From an uncultured Clostridia bacterium (GTDB lineage Bacteria > Bacillota > Clostridia > TANB77 > CAG-508), in NCBI GenBank assembly GCA_934149165.1, contig CAKPDY010000039.1, forward strand, positions 1 to 10,552: a DNA stretch of 10,552 bases. The letters are read 5' to 3'. Shown one piece after another: positions 6,067 through 10,552 of this stretch. The translations under genes were made by a program, and so were the position numbers. Below the pieces are notes generated by a model that did not search any database, was not told the origin of the DNA, and saw only the letters and a program-made list of their open reading frames with translations. Each line of letters starts with the position of its first letter. Position 1 is the stretch's first letter.

Positions 6067-6621
6067 ATGAACAAAATTATAATTGTTACAGGAAATATCG
6101 GAAAGTATAATATCGCTAATAATATTTTTAAAGAAAAAGGATTAAATTTAATGCAAGAAAAAATAGAGACACCAGAAATACAATCATATAATGTAGAAGA
6201 TGTTTCAGCTTATTCAGCACTATATGCATCAAAAACATTAAATAAACCAGTAATAAAATCTGATGTAGGTTATTTTATATCAGCATTAAATGGTTTTCCA
6301 GGACCATTTGTAAAATATATAAATGGAATGCTTTCAAGCGAAGAAATATTAAAACTAATGGAAAATAAGGTAGATAGAACTATTATATTAAAAGAATGTT
6401 TAACATATGCAACTCCAAAAGGTGAAACCAAGCAATTCATAAATGAAGAAAAGGCATCAATTGCTCTGAAGGCATATGGTACAGGTTCAGCTTTTGATAG
6501 AATAGTAGTATTTGAAGGACAAGAGTTGCCAAAATCAATGAATACTGATGAAGAAAATTTAGAACATTTTAAAAAGAGTTTGAAAATTTATGAAGATATG
6601 GCAGAGTATTTAAAAAAATGA
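6067..6621 (+). CDS. Non-canonical purine NTP pyrophosphatase, Ham1/RdgB/ITPA family
   Basis: Enzymes of this family hydrolyse ITP, dITP and XTP to monophosphates and pyrophosphate, keeping deaminated purines out of DNA and RNA. The 184 residues show the family's substrate loop TGNIGKY (8-14), the acidic segment ETPEIQ (34-39), and SDVGYFISALNGFPGPFVKY (65-84), in which Asp66 matches the catalytic base. The GFPGPFVKY form is closer to ITPA-like branches than to the usual bacterial GAPGVYSARY. GSAFDRIVVFEG (140-151) corresponds to the G..FDPIF segment, and DEENLEHFKKS near the end is typical. A perfect AGGAGG 7 bases upstream and a consensus promoter support the start. It probably shares a transcript with the nucleotidyltransferase-like gene 71 bp downstream. 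Confidence 0.85.
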   Translation: MNKIIIVTGNIGKYNIANNIFKEKGLNLMQEKIETPEIQSYNVEDVSAYSALYASKTLNKPVIKSDVGYFISALNGFPGPFVKYINGMLSSEEILKLMENKVDRTIILKECLTYATPKGETKQFINEEKASIALKAYGTGSAFDRIVVFEGQELPKSMNTDEENLEHFKKSLKIYEDMAEYLKK

Positions 6622-6692
6622 AGGCTTTAGTATTGATAAAATATGTTTGAGAAAAGGGTTATAGAATTTATATAAAGGAGTTGTATATTATT

Positions 6693-7082
6693 ATGAATAA
6701 AGAAGAATTGTTAAAACTTGTAGAAAGTTTAAATATGCCCAAAGATGAATATTATATTCTAGGTGGTGGTAGCTTGGTTATGTTTGGAATAAAAGATAAA
6801 ACTGCAGATTTAGACTTATGTATATCAGAAGAACTATTTGATAGATTGAAAGAAGAATACGGCATAGATGAAAAAGATAAAAATGAATGTGGATTTTATC
6901 AAATATCAGATATTATTGAAGTTATTCCTAATCCAAAACAAGAATTCACTTGCGAAGAAATTGAGGGTTATCAAGTTGAAGAATTAAAAAGAATACTTGA
7001 ATTCAAGAAAAAAAGAAATGCCCCAAAGGACAAACCTTATATAGAAAAGATTACACAATATTTGGAAGGACAAAATAACTAA
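6693..7082 (+). CDS. Small nucleotidyltransferase-fold protein (DUF6036-like)
   Basis: The 129-residue protein has the start of a polymerase-beta-type nucleotidyltransferase core: GGGSLVMFG (24-32) followed by TADLDLCI (37-44), where Asp39 and Asp41 form the metal-binding D-x-D pair. The second half is a helix-strand region ending in a basic helix (ELKRILEFKKKRNAPKDK). The third acidic residue of a full active site is not obvious; Glu76 in DIIEVIP is a candidate. Such single-domain proteins occur as antitoxin-like MNT/AbiE relatives or as stand-alone proteins of unknown role; no HEPN or toxin partner is adjacent. I use ATG 6693, 12 bases after AAGGAG (6675-6680); a TTG at 6681 would touch that site. 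It is probably cotranscribed with the upstream pyrophosphatase gene. Confidence 0.7.
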   Translation: MNKEELLKLVESLNMPKDEYYILGGGSLVMFGIKDKTADLDLCISEELFDRLKEEYGIDEKDKNECGFYQISDIIEVIPNPKQEFTCEEIEGYQVEELKRILEFKKKRNAPKDKPYIEKITQYLEGQNN

Positions 7083-7088
7083 AATAAA

Positions 7089-7155
7089 AAACATAAACCT
7101 CCTAAATTAAGCATACACTTAAATAGCTTAATTTAGGAGATTTAAATTTATGTTT
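7089..7155 (+). promoter_or_regulatory. Hairpin covering the ribosome binding site of the deacetylase fragment
   Basis: A perfect 14-bp stem pairs 7099-7112 with 7126-7139 around a 13-base loop. A second outer 9-bp match (AAACATAAA 7089-7097 with TTTATGTTT 7147-7155) extends it past an internal loop. The right arm contains AGGAG (7135-7139), the only ribosome binding site for ATG 7150, and the outer arm includes the ATG itself. No T-run follows on the + strand, so it is a poor terminator in that direction. It could occlude translation or end transcription on the - strand. Confidence 0.6.
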
Positions 7156-7371
7156 ATAGTATTCAACAAACAAAAAATTTATTCATACTTAGTAGCACTA
7201 AGTACGGTAATTGTATTATTTTTTGTAGCAGCAACCTTTACAAACAAATCAGGAGAAATAATTCAAACAATGTCACAAGCAAAAAAATTACCAATATATA
7301 ATGTAGACACAAATGAACAAAAAATAGCCTTTACAATGAACTGTGCATGGTTAGGGTTGCATTTATGGTAG
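7150..7371 (+). pseudogene. 5' fragment of a PdaB-like spore polysaccharide deacetylase gene
   Basis: The 73 codons encode a short cytoplasmic start, one membrane segment (YSYLVALSTVIVLFFVAATF, 12-31), and then LPIYNVDTNEQKIAFTMNCAW. That last stretch is the entry to the NodB-type catalytic domain of PdaB-like proteins, which help build the spore cortex. In intact relatives, as I recall them, TMNCAW is followed at once by the metal-binding deacetylase domain of about 200 residues. Here it is replaced by LGLHLW and a stop, and nothing downstream resumes the domain. The gene is thus truncated at about base 7353, just upstream of two palindromic structures. No catalytic residues remain. Family call rests on the N-terminal pattern and the QKIAFTMNCAW motif. 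Confidence 0.65.
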
Positions 7372-7420
7372 AAGAAATTCAAAAAATGTAAAAATAGGAA
7401 TTTGGGACGTTTTAGTTATC

Positions 7421-7458
7421 AAGTTTGATTAACATAGTTTATTATGTTAATCAAACTT
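7421..7458 (+). terminator. Perfect 16-bp hairpin, possible terminator
   Basis: AAGTTTGATTAACATA (7421-7436) pairs with 7443-7458 around a 6-base loop. It is followed by TTAACTTT, only a weak T-tract. It could stop transcription leaving the truncated deacetylase, or be part of the same insertion remnant as the adjacent larger palindrome. Confidence 0.4.
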
Positions 7459-7475
7459 TCTTAACTTTAGAGAAA

Positions 7476-7578
7476 CCCCCCAGCTATGCTCAATGTCAAC
7501 AACTTAAGAAAAAGAAGAAATTTTATATAAAAACTTCTTCTTTTTCTTAAGTTGTTGACATTGAGTTATACTGGGGGG
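7476..7578. repeat. 103-bp palindrome with C6/G6 ends, MITE-like
   Basis: The left arm (7476-7519) and right arm (7535-7578) are 44 bases each. An 8-bp outer block (CCCCCCAG/CTGGGGGG) and a 31-bp inner block match exactly, separated by a 5-base block that differs (CTATG at 7484-7488 against TTATA at 7566-7570). The 15-base centre contains TTTTATATAAAA, itself a palindrome. The G6 run is striking in a genome this AT-rich. No T-run follows, and I see no clear target duplication. It looks like two copies of a mobile-element end in inverted orientation; the element family is not identified. Confidence 0.75.
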
Positions 7579-7636
7579 ATATTTATAAAATTTAAGTAGA
7601 TTTTATAAAAAGACATTAAAATTTTATGTAATAATA

Positions 7637-7665
7637 TTGATTTTCTTTTAAAATGATGATATTGT
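7637..7665 (+). promoter_or_regulatory. Promoter of the coiled-coil protein gene
   Basis: TTGATT (7637-7642), 17 bases, TATTGT (7660-7665), with a TG extended -10 at 7657-7658. The element matches 4 of 6 bases in each hexamer. It is the best candidate in the 342-bp gap before ATG 7714. Confidence 0.5.
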
Positions 7666-7713
7666 ATGAACATCAAAATGTATAAAATATAGCAATGAAA
7701 GGAGCAAGATATT

Positions 7714-8664
7714 ATGAAAAAAGAAGAAATAACACTAAAAAATACAAAAGCAGAAATACTAGAAGCTCTAAATGAAGCATTAGAAAGAGAACAAAATATG
7801 GCAAAAATAAAATATGAACCAGAAAAAGAAGAAAAATCAAAAAAAGTTGAAAAGGCAATAGAAGTAACAAGAGAAAATGTGGAAAATAAAATTTTTTCAG
7901 AGGAATTAAATAATAAATTTAAAGATTTAGAAACAGCGATACAAGCAGAAGAAGAAAAATTAAAAAATTTATATGGAATAGAAAACGAATTAAATAATCT
8001 AGTAGTTGTTGTTAATGCAGGAAAAGATTATATTTTAGAATTAGAAAATACAAAAAAACAAAAATTAGAAGATTTAAATAATAATGTAAAAGAGTTAGAA
8101 GAAAATTATAAAAATAAAATGCAAGAATTAGAAAGTGAATATAATTTAAAAGCTAAAACTTTAAAATTAGAAAGAGATAGAGAAATTGAAGAATATAATT
8201 ATAAACTAAAAAGGGATAGAGAATTAGCTAACAATAAATGGGAAGATGAAAAAACACAAAGAGAAAAAGTATTAGCGGAAAAAGAAAAAACAATTAATCA
8301 ACTTTTAGAAGATGCAGAAACAAATGCTAATTATTTAAAAGAACTTGAAGAAAAAGTAAATTCTATTCCGAAATTATTAGAAACAGAATATGCAAAAGGA
8401 AAAAAAGATGTTACTAATGAATTGGAAAAAAATAATAAATTTGAAACAGAATTATTAAAAAAGGATTTTCAAAACACAATTGACAGACAAAATGATAAGA
8501 TTTTATCTTTACAAGAAGAAATGAATAGAGTATCTACAGAAAAAGATTCATTGCAACAAAAATTAGACCAAGCATATATTCAAATAAAAGATATGGCGAC
8601 AAAAACAGTTGAAGCAACTGGGGGAGTTAAGATATTAGGAAATAATAATGATGCTAATAAATAA
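7714..8664 (+). CDS. Coiled-coil protein of unknown function
   Basis: The 316-residue soluble protein has no signal peptide or membrane segment. Residues 1-85 are charged helices (KNTKAEILEALNEALERE; ENKIFSEELNNKFKDLE). A short less charged stretch, NELNNLVVVVNAGKDYI (90-106), follows. Residues 107-295 are almost continuous heptad-type coiled coil rich in Glu, Lys and Leu, with little proline (SIPKLLE near 222-228 is a break). The end reads MATKTVEATGGVKILG, a non-helical glycine-containing tail that looks conserved rather than random. Architecture resembles a structural, scaffold or SMC-hinge-free filament protein; no ATPase motif is present. AAAGGAG (7698-7704) is 9 bases before ATG 7714. 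With its own promoter and a strong terminator it is a single-gene unit. I do not recognise a named family. Confidence 0.85.
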   Translation: MKKEEITLKNTKAEILEALNEALEREQNMAKIKYEPEKEEKSKKVEKAIEVTRENVENKIFSEELNNKFKDLETAIQAEEEKLKNLYGIENELNNLVVVVNAGKDYILELENTKKQKLEDLNNNVKELEENYKNKMQELESEYNLKAKTLKLERDREIEEYNYKLKRDRELANNKWEDEKTQREKVLAEKEKTINQLLEDAETNANYLKELEEKVNSIPKLLETEYAKGKKDVTNELEKNNKFETELLKKDFQNTIDRQNDKILSLQEEMNRVSTEKDSLQQKLDQAYIQIKDMATKTVEATGGVKILGNNNDANK

Positions 8665-8701
8665 AATTGAATAATGTTGAAAAATAGATTGCATAGAAAT
8701 T

Positions 8702-8759
8702 AAAAAATTACTTTCAGACCACAATTTTTGTATTTGTTGGTCTGAAAGTAATTTTTTTT
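8702..8759 (+). terminator. Strong intrinsic terminator after the coiled-coil gene
   Basis: A perfect 19-bp stem (8702-8720 with 8739-8757) has an 18-base loop and T8 on the 3' side. A-rich sequence on the other side gives it some activity on the - strand as well. Confidence 0.9.
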
Positions 8760-8770
8760 GAGATAACACG

Positions 8771-8799
8771 TAGCTAAAAAATACAAAATATGCTATACT
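8771..8799 (+). promoter_or_regulatory. Extended -10 promoter of the 85-residue protein gene
   Basis: TGCTATACT (8791-8799) is an extended -10 with hexamer TATACT. The -35 (TAGCTA, 8771-8776, 17-base spacing) is weak. ATG 8841 lies about 35 bases downstream of the expected start. Confidence 0.5.
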
Positions 8800-8840
8800 A
8801 TTTTTAATGAGTTTAATAAAAGAAAAGGAAAATTAAGATT

Positions 8841-9098
8841 ATGGTTTATGAATTTGCAAAATATCCTGATGAAACTTTAGTTGTTTTTTCAGATATTAGA
8901 AAAAAGAAAAACGGAGAAGAATATATACATATTACCTTTGAAAGACCAATGGATTATGGATTTTATACTGTTGTTTTTGAACTTCCAAGTTATGAGATAG
9001 TAGAAAAAGATGGTCATTTTTCTGATGAGGAAATACAAGAATTTAGAGAAACAGTAGAAAAAGGAGCACATTTATTTTTTAAATATGCAAGACAATGA
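8841..9098 (+). CDS. Small acidic protein of unknown function
   Basis: The 85-residue protein has no membrane segment. Residues 2-58 look like a beta-sheet unit with several short strands (ETLVVFSDI, EEYIHITFERP, FYTVVFELPSYEIV). Residues 60-83 form an acidic helix (FSDEEIQEFRETVEKGAH) ending LFFKYARQ. The sequence is too regular and too well started (AAAAGG at 8824-8829, extended -10 promoter) to be noise. I do not recognise the family and see no catalytic motif. It follows the strong terminator, so it is transcribed separately. Size and fold outline would fit an adaptor or antitoxin-like protein, but nothing in the sequence proves that. Confidence 0.75.
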   Translation: MVYEFAKYPDETLVVFSDIRKKKNGEEYIHITFERPMDYGFYTVVFELPSYEIVEKDGHFSDEEIQEFRETVEKGAHLFFKYARQ

Positions 9099-9171
9099 GG
9101 TCTTAAATTTGCCTAGTATTTTAGAAATACTTAATGAAAAATTTCCAATTAAATTTTATGATAAAATTTGA
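9085..9171 (+). CDS. Possible 28-codon overlapping ORF or gene remnant
   Basis: ATG 9085 overlaps the end of the 85-residue gene in another frame and gives MQDNEVLNLPSILEILNE, then KFPIKFYDKI and TGA. The composition looks protein-like. AAGGAG at 9061-9066 is 18 bases away, too far for normal initiation, but the overlap could allow coupling. Alternatively it is the tail of a once longer or frameshifted downstream gene. No family recognised. Confidence 0.25.
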   Translation: MQDNEVLNLPSILEILNEKFPIKFYDKI

Positions 9172-9230
9172 ATATATAATTGAATAGTACTTTATGTCGA
9201 AATATAATTTTATTTGACACACGAAAATGC

Positions 9231-9259
9231 TTGATATATGGAGATTTTTTTGGTATTAT
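9231..9259 (+). promoter_or_regulatory. SigA-type promoter of the Rpn-type gene with long leader
   Basis: TTGATA (9231-9236), 17 bases, TATTAT (9254-9259). A second -35-like TTGACA lies at 9214-9219. Expected start near 9266 would give a leader of about 250 bases. That leader (9266-9467) holds only AT-rich sequence with weak inverted repeats (for example CTTAATT near 9280 with AATTAAG near 9304), and no ORF I can support. Confidence 0.55.
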
Positions 9260-9467
9260 GATTATATAAAGTTGCAACTTAATTTAATATTAATTCTAAA
9301 ATGAATTAAGAAAATTCAAAATTTATTATTACAGTAAAATTTCAAACTAAGGCTAGTTGAAAAAATCAATAATTAATTATTTATTCAAGAAAATTATATT
9401 CTTAAAATTTTCAAAAATTTTTAAATAAAAAAATACAAAAAATATGCAAAATAACTAAAATCAAGCA

Positions 9468-9515
9468 AAAGGAGACGTAATGCATGTTTGCATATTCATT
9501 GCATGAATACACTAG
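9468..9515 (+). promoter_or_regulatory. Displaced ribosome binding site, leader ORF and twin hairpins before the Rpn gene
   Basis: AAAGGAG (9468-9474) sits 5 bases before ATG 9480, which opens an 8-codon ORF (MHVCIFIA, TGA at 9504-9506). This ORF is in the same frame as the nuclease gene; a TAG at 9513-9515 immediately precedes the nuclease ATG. Between the two starts lie two small hairpins: ATGCA/TGCAT (9480-9484, 9489-9493) and ATTCAT/ATGAAT (9494-9499, 9503-9508). If both fold, the distance from AAAGGAG to ATG 9516 falls from 41 to about 12 bases. Confidence 0.55.
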
Positions 9516-10552
9516 ATGGTAAAAACAAATCAAAAAGAAACACCACAAAAGCAAAATAGTGAAGAAAATATAAGAGAATTAAAAAATGAAAAATATTTAA
9601 AAAACATAAATGCTTCAAAAGTATTAGAAAATGAAGAAAGTTTAGAAGATATAAAAATTTCAGAACCCACAAAGAAATTTAAATTACTAGACATAAAAAA
9701 TGACTATGTATTTAAACGAACATTTGGATATAAAGGTGATGAAAATATAACAAAAATATTATTGCAAGACATATTGCAAATAGAAGTAAATGAAATAAAT
9801 TTAGATGTTAACCCAATAACCGAAAAAGAATTATTAGACGATAAAGTTGGAATAATGGATATAGCAACAATTATAAATAATAATGTACAAGTAGATGTGG
9901 AAATGCAAATAATAAATAAAGATAATATAGAAAAAAGATTATTATATTATTGGAATGAACTATATAGAAAATCAATACATAGTGGAAATGATTATGAAGA
10001 TTTAAAAAGAACAATAGTAATAATGATAGCAGATTTTGAACTAAAAAGCATAGAAAAAGTCCAAAAATACTTTACAGAATGGGAAATACGAGAAAAAGAC
10101 TATCCACAAGCAATATTGACAGATACGTTAAAAATATGTATAATTGAATTACCAAAGTATGTTAAATATAAAGGAAACAACAACAGTTTGAATCTTTGGA
10201 CAGAGTTTTTTAGAAATCCAGAGGTGATGAAAATGTCAAAAGAAAATATAGAACACGAAAAAAATGAAAAACTAAAAAGAACAAAAACAGCAATAATAGA
10301 AGCAAAAGAAACACTAGAAAAAATAAGCCAAAACAAACATGAACAAGAACTTGCACGTTTGCGTGATAAATATATAAAAGACCAAATTGCAATTCAAAAG
10401 TATGGATATAAACAAGGAATTGAAGATGGAAAAAGCGAAGGAATTGAAATTGGAAGAAGTGAAGGAATTGAAATTGGAAGTAAAAATAAAAGCATACAAA
10501 TTGTGAAAAAAATGTTGGAAGAAAAAATTAATATTGAATTAATTAGTAAAGT
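9516..10552 (+). CDS. Rpn-type PD-(D/E)XK nuclease (transposase_31-like), 3' end outside window
   Basis: At least 345 codons are open to the window edge. Rpn-family proteins are DNA nucleases related to transposases; E. coli members promote recombination, and some act in phage defence. Family signatures are LLDIKNDYVFKRTFG (57-71), Asp115 in GIMDIA, and the catalytic strand VDVEMQI with Asp127, Glu129 and Gln131 (the ExQ variant of ExK). RLLYYWNELYRKSIHSGNDY (141-160) and RTIVIMIADFEL (165-176) also fit. A C-terminal helical part (240-300) leads to glycine-rich repeats GIEDGKSEGIEIGRSEGIEIG, common at the end of these proteins. The ~55 charged residues before the nuclease core are longer than usual. 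Met9516 is the first possible ATG in this frame after TAG 9513 and has no ribosome binding site directly upstream. The N-terminal half has no other Met before residue 114. Confidence 0.85.
   Translation, partial: MVKTNQKETPQKQNSEENIRELKNEKYLKNINASKVLENEESLEDIKISEPTKKFKLLDIKNDYVFKRTFGYKGDENITKILLQDILQIEVNEINLDVNPITEKELLDDKVGIMDIATIINNNVQVDVEMQIINKDNIEKRLLYYWNELYRKSIHSGNDYEDLKRTIVIMIADFELKSIEKVQKYFTEWEIREKDYPQAILTDTLKICIIELPKYVKYKGNNNSLNLWTEFFRNPEVMKMSKENIEHEKNEKLKRTKTAIIEAKETLEKISQNKHEQELARLRDKYIKDQIAIQKYGYKQGIEDGKSEGIEIGRSEGIEIGSKNKSIQIVKKMLEEKINIELISK
10221..10235 (+). promoter_or_regulatory. Internal ribosome binding site and in-frame start within the Rpn-type gene
   Basis: GAGGTGAT (10221-10228) matches 8 bases of the full Shine-Dalgarno consensus, and ATG 10233 (Met240, in frame) follows at ideal distance; another in-frame ATG is at 10227. 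Initiation here would make a protein of just the C-terminal helical and repeat region, without the nuclease core. Confidence 0.5.
10437..10480 (+). repeat. Tandem 20-nt repeat, 24-bp period, in the Rpn C-terminal tail
   Basis: GAAGGAATTGAAATTGGAAG occurs at 10437-10456 and again at 10461-10480. The 24-bp period equals eight codons (EGIEIGRS), so gain or loss of a unit keeps the frame. A degenerate earlier unit (GGAATTGAAGATGG) begins at 10416. Confidence 0.75.

Noticed and set aside
6646..6676. Promoter TTGAGA...TATAAA before the nucleotidyltransferase gene
   Set aside because: The -10 would overlap the ribosome binding site, so the transcript would lack it; cotranscription with the upstream gene is more plausible.
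7091..7121. SigG/SigF-type forespore promoter (ACATA, 16 bases, CATACACTTA) before the deacetylase fragment
   Set aside because: Only a partial match to the consensus and it sits inside the hairpin; too weak to list as a feature.
9480..9516. TGA read as tryptophan (recoded genetic code) joining the leader ORF to the nuclease
   Set aside because: TGA ends other intact genes here (for example 6619-6621 and 9096-9098), and a TAG also separates the two, so recoding is not needed or supported.
10100..10499. Several overlapping - strand open frames rich in Phe, Leu and Ser
   Set aside because: They are antisense shadows of the A-rich Rpn coding frame, which has clear family motifs; none has a ribosome binding site.

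Overview
The window is very AT-rich, uses strong AGGAGG-type ribosome binding sites and the standard stop codons, and carries the 5' end of a PdaB-like spore polysaccharide deacetylase gene. All of this points to a spore-forming Clostridia-type Firmicute. I cannot name a species.

Bases 1-3619 are a tightly packed fatty-acid operon on the + strand: accD (5' end outside the window, with an apparent frameshift near base 160), accA, fabI, acpP and a FabK/nitronate-monooxygenase-like flavoprotein. AccD/AccA make malonyl-CoA, ACP carries the growing chain, and FabI (perhaps backed up by the flavoprotein) performs the last reduction of each elongation cycle.

Bases 3620-6060 form a small accessory island. 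First comes an internally deleted IS66-type element (3632-4167) whose only gene looks like a TnpA-type helix-turn-helix fused to the C-terminal tail of the TnpC transposase. A convergent DUF4143-type ATPase gene follows on the - strand with its own promoter. Upstream of that promoter lie three copies of a 13-mer spaced exactly 33 bp apart, plus a fourth degenerate copy 22 bp on. After these come a likely decayed - strand gene fragment and its terminator.

Bases 5998-7371 hold a promoter, a Ham1/RdgB/ITPA-type house-cleaning NTP pyrophosphatase, a small nucleotidyltransferase-fold protein, a hairpin that covers a ribosome binding site, and the first ~65 codons of the deacetylase, cut off abruptly. 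The cut is followed by a perfect 16-bp hairpin and a 103-bp near-perfect palindrome with C6/G6 ends, probably a mobile-element or MITE-like remnant.

Bases 7637-9171 hold two separately transcribed genes of unknown function: a 316-residue coiled-coil protein with promoter and strong terminator, and an 85-residue acidic protein with a possible tiny overlapping ORF. Bases 9231-10552 hold an Rpn-type PD-(D/E)XK nuclease (transposase_31-like), open at the window edge. It has an unusual structured leader and a strong in-frame internal ribosome binding site that could produce a separate C-terminal protein. This Rpn locus is the best candidate here for an accessory or defence function with unusual regulation.
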